Source: Kibdelosporangium philippinense
Lineage (GTDB): Bacteria > Actinomycetota > Actinomycetes > Mycobacteriales > Pseudonocardiaceae
Direction of reading: 5' to 3'
Length of the DNA stretch: 64,000 nucleotides
Assembly (NCBI RefSeq): GCF_021390435.2
Contig: NZ_JAJVCN010000003.1
Location: forward strand, 1,803,501-1,867,500
The notes under the pieces were generated by a model. The model had not been told where the DNA came from. It made no database searches and saw only the letters and a program-made list of their open reading frames with translations. The translations under genes and the position numbers were made by a program. Of the stretch, positions 34,432-41,017 are shown one piece after another (the stretch's first letter is position 1; every line of letters begins with the position of its first letter).

Positions 34432-35546
34432 GACTCTCGGTGGATCGGGCCTGCCGTTGTCATCAGCCTGTCTCCCCTGCCGCCCCATCTCAACGAGATG
34501 ATCTCCGCCGCGATCGACACCGCGGTCTCCTCGGGCGTACGAGCGCCCAGGTCAAGCCCGATCGGTGAGGACAATGTGGACAGTTCGGCCTCGGTCATCC
34601 CGGCTTCACGCAGCCGGTCCAGCCGGTCGTCATGAGTCCGCCGCGAACCCATCGCGCCCACGTACCCAAGGTCCATCCGCAAAGCCACCTGCAGCACGGG
34701 CACGTCGAACTTCGGGTCGTGCGTCAACACCGCGACCACGGTCCGCGCGTCCACCCGGCCTGCTTCAGCCTCGGCCGCCAGATACCTGTGGGGCCAATCC
34801 ACGACGACCTCATCAGCCTCGGGGAACCGGCTCTTGGTGGCGAAAACTGGCCGTGCGTCGCAAACCGTCACCCGGTAGCCGAGGAAGGACCCGAGCCTGG
34901 CCATTGCCGAGGCGAAGTCGATCGCGCCGAAGACCAGCATCCGGGGCGGCGGCTCGAAGGACGCGACAAACACCGACATCCCCTCGCCACGACGCTGCCC
35001 GTCCGGGCCGTAGTGCATGGTGCCCGTCCGGCCTGTGGCAAGCATGCCGCGCGCGTCGTCCGTCACCGCGTCGTTCATCCGGGACGAGCCCAGATCGCCG
35101 AGAACCCGGTCCGGCCAGACGATCATCCGTTCGCCGAGACGTGCGGCGTCCGGGTGCTCGATCACGGTCGCCAAAGCCACCGCTTGCTCGTTCCTGATCG
35201 ACTCGGCTAGCTGCGGGAACTCGGGGAAGGTCGAGGAGTTCACCGATTCGACGTAGATGTCGAGGATGCCGCCGCAGGTCAGACCGACCGCGAAAGCGTC
35301 GTCGTCGCTCACGCCGTAGCGCTGCAACACTGGCTGCCCGTCCGCGATCACGGTCTGTCCGAGGTCGTAGACCGCCCCCTCCACACAACCGCCGGAGACG
35401 CTGCCGAAGGCCTCGTCGCGTTCGGTGACCATCATGGCCGCGCCGGGTGAGCGCGGTGCTGAGCTGAAGGTCGCGACAACTGTCGCCAGCCCTACCGTCT
35501 CTCCGGCGTCGTAGCGCTTGACCAGCTCGTCGAGCACGTCACGCAC
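34425..35546 (-). CDS. coxF: XdhC/CoxF-family Moco sulfuration and insertion protein
   Basis: 373-residue member of the XdhC/CoxI/CoxF family, which sulfurates or inserts the molybdenum cofactor into xanthine dehydrogenase-type enzymes. The N-terminal XdhC domain contains Gly-Ser-Val-Ser-Gly-Gly-Cys-Val-Glu (about 54-62). The C-terminal Rossmann domain has Val-Phe-Gly-Ala-Ile-Asp and Gly-Ala-Met-Gly-Ser-Arg-Arg-Thr. GTG 35546 was chosen for GGAGG 6 nt upstream. It overlaps the 3' end of coxE by 8 bp, so coxD-E-F form one unit convergent with coxS-L-M-G. Confidence 0.9.
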   Translation of the reverse strand: MRDVLDELVKRYDAGETVGLATVVATFSSAPRSPGAAMMVTERDEAFGSVSGGCVEGAVYDLGQTVIADGQPVLQRYGVSDDDAFAVGLTCGGILDIYVESVNSSTFPEFPQLAESIRNEQAVALATVIEHPDAARLGERMIVWPDRVLGDLGSSRMNDAVTDDARGMLATGRTGTMHYGPDGQRRGEGMSVFVASFEPPPRMLVFGAIDFASAMARLGSFLGYRVTVCDARPVFATKSRFPEADEVVVDWPHRYLAAEAEAGRVDARTVVAVLTHDPKFDVPVLQVALRMDLGYVGAMGSRRTHDDRLDRLREAGMTEAELSTLSSPIGLDLGARTPEETAVSIAAEIISLRWGGRGDRLMTTAGPIHRESS

Positions 35547-36627
35547 GGCGTACCTCCACCAACAGTTCCTCCAGCGTGGCCAGGCTGTGGCCGGCCAACA
35601 ACTTCTCAACGTGTTTCCGGGCCGCGATGATCCCGGACTGGACCGGCCGGTAGCCGTCCCTTCCCGCGTGCGGGTTCACCCAGAACACCGCGTGTGCCAG
35701 CCGTCGCAGCCTGGCCATCTGCTCACCGAGCAGTCCTGGGTCACCGCGCTCCCAACCGTCCGAGAACAACACAACGACCGCCTGACGGGCCACACCGCGT
35801 TGGCCCCAACGGTCGAGGAAGGCCTTCAGCCCTTCGCCAAGGCGCGTTCCGCCTGCGAAGTCGGGGACAGCGCGGGACGCGGCCGCGAGCGCGACCTCGG
35901 GGTCACGCTGATGCAACTGACGTGAAACTCGGGTGAGCCTGGTGCCGAGGGTGAACACTTCGGCGTGAGTTCGCCGCGCCACCGCGTGCGCGAACCGCAA
36001 CAGAGCGTCCGCGTACGGGCTCATCGAGCCGGAGATGTCCACGAGCAATACAACCCGCCGCGGCCGCTTTCCCTTCCGCCGGTAGTTCAACCTGATCGGT
36101 TCACCCGTCGATCGCATCGCCTGCAACGTGCGGCGCGGGTCGAGCTCGCCACGGCGATACGGCTCCTTTCGGAACGCGGCACGCATCGGCGGATCGGGTT
36201 TCAGCAGAACCATCAGCTCACGCAGATGCGCCCGTTCGGCCGCGCTCAGGTCGCTGATGTCCCTGTGGCGCAGGACTTCTGTGTCACTCGCTGCCACACC
36301 CAGCTCATCCGGCTCTCGCGAACCGGCCCCCTGTTCCGCGCGAGGGATCATTGCCGCGATCACGCTCGGGCGCGGTTTGGCGACCGTCTGCTTCGGCGGC
36401 TCCGGCGTCGTTCCGGTGAACCAGGCGTGGAACGCGTCGTTGTAGCGCGGCAGGTCGTCCGGGTCGCCGCAGAGTGTCACCCGTCCCGCCCAGTACAGCT
36501 GATCAGGCACGGCGACGTCGATGTGCTCGACCGCGGCCAGATATGCCTGGACCCGCTCCGGGTCGCACGCCAGTCCGGCGGCTCGCAACGTCGCCGCGAA
36601 CCCAACCAGTCCCGGAACCGGGTTCAT
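35539..36627 (-). CDS. coxE: CoxE-like von Willebrand factor A protein
   Basis: 362-residue VWA protein. Residues from about 190 carry the MIDAS motif Asp-Ile-Ser-Gly-Ser-Met; later metal-site residues include the Thr in Gly-Gly-Thr-Arg and the Asp of Phe-Ser-Asp-Gly. CoxE pairs with the MoxR-type ATPase CoxD and acts in maturing the Mo/Cu or Mo site of the hydroxylase. The start ATG 36627 is 3 bp after the coxD stop. The N-terminal 180 residues are helical and characteristic of CoxE. Confidence 0.9.
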   Translation of the reverse strand: MNPVPGLVGFAATLRAAGLACDPERVQAYLAAVEHIDVAVPDQLYWAGRVTLCGDPDDLPRYNDAFHAWFTGTTPEPPKQTVAKPRPSVIAAMIPRAEQGAGSREPDELGVAASDTEVLRHRDISDLSAAERAHLRELMVLLKPDPPMRAAFRKEPYRRGELDPRRTLQAMRSTGEPIRLNYRRKGKRPRRVVLLVDISGSMSPYADALLRFAHAVARRTHAEVFTLGTRLTRVSRQLHQRDPEVALAAASRAVPDFAGGTRLGEGLKAFLDRWGQRGVARQAVVVLFSDGWERGDPGLLGEQMARLRRLAHAVFWVNPHAGRDGYRPVQSGIIAARKHVEKLLAGHSLATLEELLVEVRRA

Positions 36628-36630
36628 AAC

Positions 36631-37515
36631 TCAACCCGCCAGCAAGGCGTCGAGATCGACTCGTACGCGGTCCGCGTCCTCGCGGTACTTCAGCACCGCG
36701 CCAAGGGTGATCGCTGCGGCTTCCGCGTCGAGTTCCGTCTTTCCCAATGCCAGCAACGCTTCCGCCCAGTCGATCGTCTCCGCGACGCCCGGCGGCTTGA
36801 GCAACTCCGCTGCACGAAGGCGCCGGACCGCGTTGGCGACCTGCGCGGCCAACCGATCCGATACGCCGGGCAGCCTGCGCTTGAGGATCTGCACTTCCCG
36901 GGCCAGATCCGGGTGCTCGAGCCAGTGGTACAGGCAGCGCCGCTTCAACGCGTCGTGCACCTCGCGGGTCCGGTTGGACGTGAGGATCACCAGCGGCGCG
37001 ACCTCGGCCCGTACCTCCCCGATCTCGGGCAAGGTCACGGCGTTCTCGCTGAGCACTTCGAGCAGGAACGCTTCGAACTCGTCGTCGGCACGGTCGATCT
37101 CGTCGACCAGCAGGACGCAAGGCGCCTCGCGAAGCGCCCTGAGCAGCGGCCGGGCCAGCAGGAACCGCTCGGTGTAGAGCGACTGCTCGGCCGCGTCAGC
37201 GTCCAACTCGCCGTGCGATGCCGCTTCCAAGGCCCGCAGATGCAGCAGCTGACGAGGGAAATCCCAGTCGTAGAGCGCCTGCGTCGCGTCGATTCCCTCG
37301 TGACACTGCAGGCGGATCAGGGGAACCCCTAGTGCCTGGGCCAGGGACGTCGCCAACGACGTCTTCCCAGTACCCGGCTCGCCCTCGCAGAACAGCGGCC
37401 GGTGCATGCGCAGGGACAGGAAGGCGGCCGTGGCCAGGCCGTCATCGGCGAGGTAGCCGACGCCGTCCAGCGCTTTCGCCAGGTCCTGCGGGGCGGGCAC
37501 CGACATCCACGTCAT
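36631..37515 (-). CDS. coxD: CoxD-like MoxR AAA+ ATPase
   Basis: 294-residue AAA+ ATPase of the MoxR/CoxD group. Walker A Gly-Glu-Pro-Gly-Thr-Gly-Lys-Thr (about 45-52), Walker B Leu-Leu-Val-Asp-Glu-Ile-Asp-Arg, sensor Thr-Ser-Asn-Arg-Thr, and Arg-Arg-Cys near 217-219. CoxD remodels the hydroxylase for metal-centre maturation. Start is ATG 37515, or ATG 37506 (Met-Ser-Val-Pro). It is the first gene of coxD-E-F and diverges from pspC with about 90 bp between. Confidence 0.9.
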   Translation of the reverse strand: MTWMSVPAPQDLAKALDGVGYLADDGLATAAFLSLRMHRPLFCEGEPGTGKTSLATSLAQALGVPLIRLQCHEGIDATQALYDWDFPRQLLHLRALEAASHGELDADAAEQSLYTERFLLARPLLRALREAPCVLLVDEIDRADDEFEAFLLEVLSENAVTLPEIGEVRAEVAPLVILTSNRTREVHDALKRRCLYHWLEHPDLAREVQILKRRLPGVSDRLAAQVANAVRRLRAAELLKPPGVAETIDWAEALLALGKTELDAEAAAITLGAVLKYREDADRVRVDLDALLAG

Positions 37516-37606
37516 TTAGTGAGGGTAGGTCAGGGGCGCTGAATCCGGGGACTGCCAGGGGCGCTCCCGGATGTCCGTCGCCTGCCGCGGCCGGATCCTT
37601 GATGCC

Positions 37607-37822
37607 ATGACGAACGAGATCTACACCCGCAAGCTCCGCCGTAGCCGCACCGACAAGATGGTGGCCGGGGTGTGTGGCGGCTGGGCACACGTTCTCGGCG
37701 TGGACGCCGCCTTGCTGCGCATCCTGCTCGTCGCCGCGACCATCCTCGGCTTCGGCACCGGCGCGATTCTGTACCTGATCTGCTGGATCCTGATGCCGCA
37801 GGAACCTGCCGCGGATTGGTGA
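37607..37822 (+). CDS. PspC-domain membrane protein
   Basis: 71-residue protein with a PspC domain: Tyr-Thr-Arg-Lys-Leu-Arg-Arg-Ser, then Val-Ala-Gly-Val-Cys-Gly-Gly and a hydrophobic stretch (about 32-62) ending Trp-Ile-Leu-Met-Pro. PspC proteins are linked to envelope stress responses. ATG 37607 was chosen over an upstream in-frame start because it begins the conserved sequence. It stands alone between coxD and the papain-like gene. Confidence 0.85.
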   Translation: MTNEIYTRKLRRSRTDKMVAGVCGGWAHVLGVDAALLRILLVAATILGFGTGAILYLICWILMPQEPAADW

Positions 37823-37919
37823 CGCACGCCACAACGGGCTAATTTTCGGTATTTCCTGTATCCAGGTCCGGGCCTCTCGCTCTTGTGACAGCGAAGACCC
37901 GTTCGACCTGGAGGCACGA

Positions 37920-39065
37920 ATGAGCCGACCGCATCAGCCGGAGATCGCGGCGATCCGCGATTCGCTGGCCGCGCTCGGCGAGCCGTGGCAGGCAGGCGAA
38001 ACCCCGCTGAGCCTGCTACCAGAGCAGGTGCGGCGCGTACGCCTTGGCGTTCCCGCGCCGCAGCAGGCGGACATCGACGCACGGGCAGGCCAGGCCGAGC
38101 GGATGGCTGCCGAGGCGCTGGAAGCCGTTGGCCAGCAGGTGGTCGCGGCCACCGCACCGGCGTCGAGCTTGCCGAAGTCCTTTGACCTCAGGGAAGTCAG
38201 CGGGCGCGACTTCGTCACCGGCGTCAAGGACCAAGGCGCGTGTAGTTCTTCGGTCTCCTTCGGCGCGCTCGCCGTACTGGAGACCACGGCCGCGTACACC
38301 CGCGGCGCGCCCGGACTGAATCTCGACCTGTCCGAGGCCCATCTTTTCCACAACCACGCCCGCGATCGGGGCTATACCCGCAAATCCGGGGCGTGGCCGG
38401 ACGATCTCTTCGACGACACCGTCCACAAGGGCGTCACGTTCGAGGACTACTTCCCGTATCAGGACAACGGTTCCGGCGCGCCCAACCCCGACTGGCCGAA
38501 CCGGCTGGCCAAGGCCGCGGGCGTGACCGACCTGACCGGCAACCCCGCGGCCATCAAGCAGCACATCTTCGGATATGGCGCGGTGGCAGCATGTTTCGTG
38601 GTGCACACCGACTTCTTCCACTATCGCGGTGGTGTGTACCAGCACACAACCGATCGACTCGCTGGCGGGCACTGCGTCGCGTTGATCGGCTGGGACGATG
38701 ATTCGCAGTGCTGGATCGCCAAAAACTCGTGGGGCACAGCCTGGGGCGAGGACGGTTTCTTCCGTATCGCGTACGGCGACAGCTTCATCGAGAGCTATCC
38801 GAGTCCACGGCCGACCGTTTTCGGTTGTACGGCAGTGCATTTACGCGCCTGGCTGCCTGCGCAGCGCGCGCTGAGGCTCTTTGCCACGGCCAACGACGCG
38901 AACGGCTGGGCGTACCTGGAAAACCTGGGTTGGACCCATCTCGCGGGCGGCCCGCACAGCACGACGAACAAGCTCGCGATGCTCACGCACGCGCGAGCCA
39001 GCGGTCACCCGGTAACGCCGTTCATCAACGGCAACGAACTATCCACTGTGCAGGTGGCGGACTGA
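37920..39065 (+). CDS. Papain-like (C1) protein with Ser in place of the catalytic Cys
   Basis: 381-residue cytosolic protein; no signal peptide is seen. Residues about 85-310 follow the papain fold. Gln105 (oxyanion) is in Val-Lys-Asp-Gln-Gly, Cys108 matches papain Cys22, His251 is in Gly-Gly-His-Cys-Val-Ala, and Asn269 is in Lys-Asn-Ser-Trp-Gly-Thr. The nucleophile position (papain Cys25) is Ser111, in Cys-Ser-Ser-Ser-Val-Ser-Phe. It may therefore be a serine-type variant or an inactive binder. A C-terminal domain (about 320-381) resembles the 110-residue protein that follows. The N-terminal 80 residues could be a propeptide. ATG 37920 has GGAGG upstream. The stop overlaps the next start (TGATG). 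Confidence 0.85.
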   Translation: MSRPHQPEIAAIRDSLAALGEPWQAGETPLSLLPEQVRRVRLGVPAPQQADIDARAGQAERMAAEALEAVGQQVVAATAPASSLPKSFDLREVSGRDFVTGVKDQGACSSSVSFGALAVLETTAAYTRGAPGLNLDLSEAHLFHNHARDRGYTRKSGAWPDDLFDDTVHKGVTFEDYFPYQDNGSGAPNPDWPNRLAKAAGVTDLTGNPAAIKQHIFGYGAVAACFVVHTDFFHYRGGVYQHTTDRLAGGHCVALIGWDDDSQCWIAKNSWGTAWGEDGFFRIAYGDSFIESYPSPRPTVFGCTAVHLRAWLPAQRALRLFATANDANGWAYLENLGWTHLAGGPHSTTNKLAMLTHARASGHPVTPFINGNELSTVQVAD

Positions 39066-39397
39066 TGATCGGACAACCACCGGTGCCAAGCCCGTACAGC
39101 GTGCTCGGCACACCTGAGGACTGGACGCCGTATGGGGATGCGGCGACCAGCCCTCAGGCGATCGCGCCGACCCAATGCGGTTGGCACGTCGGACAAACGA
39201 TTTCCGACTTATGGTCCTATGAGGACTCCTCAGGAGTCTGGGTGTCGGTCGAAGGTGTTGGCTGGAAACGATTATCGCCAGCGAGCCGATCCGGGCACAC
39301 CCATATGACACTGCTGGCCGGCGCGGCCACGCACGACAACCTACCCGTCGATTTCCACGAGGACTCCGACGGACAGATCGACCAATTGATCGTCTAG
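39065..39397 (+). CDS. Hypothetical partner of the papain-like protein
   Basis: 110-residue soluble protein with no recognised family. It starts at ATG 39065, one base inside the papain-like stop codon, so the two are co-translated. The last 65 residues (Val-Trp-Val-Ser-Val-Glu-Gly-Val-Gly-Trp-Lys-Arg-Leu ... Met-Thr-Leu-Leu-Ala) line up with the C-terminal domain of the papain-like protein (Trp-Ala-Tyr-Leu-Glu-Asn-Leu-Gly-Trp-Thr-His-Leu ... Leu-Ala-Met-Leu-Thr). This suggests duplication of a small beta domain, perhaps for ligand or target binding. Confidence 0.75.
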   Translation: MIGQPPVPSPYSVLGTPEDWTPYGDAATSPQAIAPTQCGWHVGQTISDLWSYEDSSGVWVSVEGVGWKRLSPASRSGHTHMTLLAGAATHDNLPVDFHEDSDGQIDQLIV

Positions 39398-39442
39398 GTA
39401 CACACCACCGAAGACGGGCCGAGGGGGCCGCACAACGGAGGT

Positions 39443-39477
39443 GGTGGCCGGCAGCACGAGGGGGGTTGCCGGCCACC
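39443..39477 (+). terminator. Hairpin after the papain-like operon
   Basis: Perfect 11-bp stem, GGTGGCCGGCA (39443-39453) with TGCCGGCCACC (39467-39477), 13-nt loop, 46 bases after the stop. First of three hairpins before the sigma-factor gene. Confidence 0.65.
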
Positions 39478-39505
39478 GTCTCCCTACCAAGGAGATATCG
39501 CCCAA

Positions 39506-39649
39506 ATGAGAATTCGGGTGACGAGCAGACTCACCGGATTTGCCGAGGGGAAATCGGGGGCACCGGGAGATGGCCGGCCATGGCGTTTCGCCATGGCCGG
39601 CCTGCGCCACATCGGCACCTCAATACCCCAAGTGGGCGAGGCGTCATGA
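39506..39649 (+). CDS. Possible 47-residue small protein before the sigma-factor gene
   Basis: ATG 39506 is preceded by AAGGAGAT (39489-39496), the strongest ribosome site in this stretch. The frame runs Met-Arg-Ile-Arg-Val-Thr-Ser-Arg-Leu-Thr to Val-Gly-Glu-Ala-Ser-stop. It resembles no family I know. A perfect 14-bp hairpin (39572-39602) lies inside the frame, so it could equally be a leader peptide or a non-coding transcribed leader. It is basic at the start and lacks a membrane segment. Confidence 0.35.
   Translation: MRIRVTSRLTGFAEGKSGAPGDGRPWRFAMAGLRHIGTSIPQVGEAS
39572..39602. repeat. Perfect hairpin inside the 39506 leader frame
   Basis: 14-bp arms GGCCGGCCATGGCG (39572-39585) and its complement (39589-39602) with loop TTT. 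Very stable; candidate attenuator or terminator between the papain-like operon and the sigma factor. Confidence 0.8.
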
Positions 39650-39698
39650 ACTGTGTGGTGACGATCCGTTCAAGGACGCCGTTACGTCCGCGGTCGCC

Positions 39699-39761
39699 AG
39701 TGCCGTGTGACCCTGTTCCCTTGGCCTTGCTGGGAGAAAGGAAACAGGGTCACACGGCACT
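39699..39761. repeat. Long hairpin before the sigma-factor gene
   Basis: Perfect 19-bp arms, AGTGCCGTGTGACCCTGTT (39699-39717) and its complement (39743-39761), with a 25-nt loop. It is unrelated in sequence to the CTCGTGAGTGG family and lies about 115 bp upstream of the sigma-factor start. Confidence 0.85.
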
Positions 39762-39876
39762 AGTCCATTCGGGTGTGTTATGTATCCAGACAGGATCTCG
39801 CCGTTCATGTACTTCACGAAGGTCGCGATACTTCCGTCGCCAGCTGAAGAACGACACCCGGGATGGGGTGGGCGTG

Positions 39877-40482
39877 GTGACTGATGTTCGAACCGCGGAA
39901 GCTGACCCGCCATGGGAGGGCTTGCAGGGCGCTGAGCGCTACGCGGCGTGCATGCACGCCGCGCGGGCAGGCAGCCTGATCGCGCGGTCGGCTCTGGTCA
40001 AGGACCTCACCCCGTTGGTCTGGCATGTGGCGCGCGGCAACGGACTCGACCGCGCATCCGCGGAAGACGTCGTACAGACCGTCTGGCTGGCGCTGTTCAG
40101 CCACCTCCACTCCCTGGCCGAGCCCAAGGCGCTCGCCGGTTGGTTGATCACCACCACCCGGCGGGAAGCCCAACGGGTGCGGACCAAGAGTGTCAACGAC
40201 CTGCCGCTCACCGACGAGATGGCCGAGCAGCTGACCAGTACCCAGCCGCAGCCCGAAGACGAGGCACTGCGCGCCGACCGTGACACACGGCTGTGGCGTG
40301 CTTTCGGCGAGTTGCCGGAGAAGTGCCAGGAGCTGTTGCGGTTGACTGTGCTGGCCGGTCGTAGCGAGTATCGCCTGGTAGCCGAGGCTATGCAGATGAA
40401 GCGTGGCAGCATCGGACCCACAAGAGGCCGGTGTCTGACGACGCTGAGAGAGCTCTTGGACACCGAAGGGGGCGGCGGATGA
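39877..40482 (+). CDS. ECF-like sigma-70 factor
   Basis: About 201-residue sigma-70 family factor. Region 2 includes Ala-Glu-Asp-Val-Val-Gln-Thr-Val-Trp-Leu-Ala-Leu-Phe (about 62-74), Ala-Gly-Trp-Leu-Ile-Thr-Thr-Thr-Arg-Arg-Glu-Ala (about 86-97), and a region-4 helix-turn-helix Tyr-Arg-Leu-Val-Ala-Glu-Ala-Met-Gln near 165-173. Start is GTG 39877 or 39874, following GGATGGGG. The stop overlaps the downstream gene by 4 bp. ECF genes coupled to a short acidic partner of this kind are often next to caspase-like or other peptidase genes in actinomycetes. Here the nearest peptidase-fold protein is the papain-like one 480 bp upstream. Confidence 0.88.
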   Translation: MTDVRTAEADPPWEGLQGAERYAACMHAARAGSLIARSALVKDLTPLVWHVARGNGLDRASAEDVVQTVWLALFSHLHSLAEPKALAGWLITTTRREAQRVRTKSVNDLPLTDEMAEQLTSTQPQPEDEALRADRDTRLWRAFGELPEKCQELLRLTVLAGRSEYRLVAEAMQMKRGSIGPTRGRCLTTLRELLDTEGGGG

Positions 40483-40955
40483 CGAAGATCGATCCGACGG
40501 GAGGCCAGGCGTATCCCGACGACGAGACCCTGCTTGCCGATCTGGACAGCATGCTCGACGAATTCGATCCACCACCGGCCGGTCTCGTTGAACGGATCCA
40601 GTTCGCGATCGCGCTCGAAGACCTGGATGTGGAGGTCGCCCGCTGGGTGCGGGCGGATTCTCTCGCCGGGGTTCGTGGCGGCGATCAGGGCACGATCACA
40701 TTCACGGTCAGCGACCTGACCGTGATGATCAACCTGACCAGGATTGGCGAGAACAACCGGATCGACGGCTGGCTCGTACCCGCGGGTGAGCATTCCGTGG
40801 AAGTACGCGTCGCTGAGCACGGATCGCGAGAAACAACGGCCGACGAAGGCGGCCGGTTCGTGCTGGACGGCGTTCCGCGCGGGACAACGCAAATCGTGAT
40901 CCAACTGAGCGGCCCACCCGCCCGCACGATCGTCACCCCCACTGTGCTGCTGTAA
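40479..40955 (+). CDS. Sigma-factor-coupled protein with carboxypeptidase-regulatory-like domain
   Basis: 158-residue protein. The N-terminal half is acidic and helical (Asp-Asp-Glu-Thr-Leu-Leu-Ala-Asp-Leu-Asp-Ser-Met-Leu-Asp-Glu-Phe-Asp-Pro-Pro). The C-terminal half looks like a small beta-sandwich ending Gly-Val-Pro-Arg-Gly-Thr-Thr, as in carboxypeptidase-regulatory-like domains. It overlaps the sigma gene by 4 bp, so it is likely a direct regulator (anti-sigma-like) or output partner. It has no membrane segment, unlike classical anti-sigma factors. Function is inferred only from coupling. A palindrome follows. Confidence 0.75.
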   Translation: MTKIDPTGGQAYPDDETLLADLDSMLDEFDPPPAGLVERIQFAIALEDLDVEVARWVRADSLAGVRGGDQGTITFTVSDLTVMINLTRIGENNRIDGWLVPAGEHSVEVRVAEHGSRETTADEGGRFVLDGVPRGTTQIVIQLSGPPARTIVTPTVLL

Positions 40956-40962
40956 CCCTTCA

Positions 40963-41017
40963 CGTGAGTGGTTTGTCCCATTCAAGGGTATAGCGCGTTT
41001 CGAACTAACCACTCACG
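40963..41017. repeat. Dispersed palindrome, copy 5 (degenerate centre)
   Basis: Arms CGTGAGTGGTT (40963-40973) and AACCACTCACG (41007-41017), with a 33-nt loop lacking the conserved centre. The helR stop TGA (41013-41015) is in the right arm. Convergent intergenic position, as for the other copies. Confidence 0.8.
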
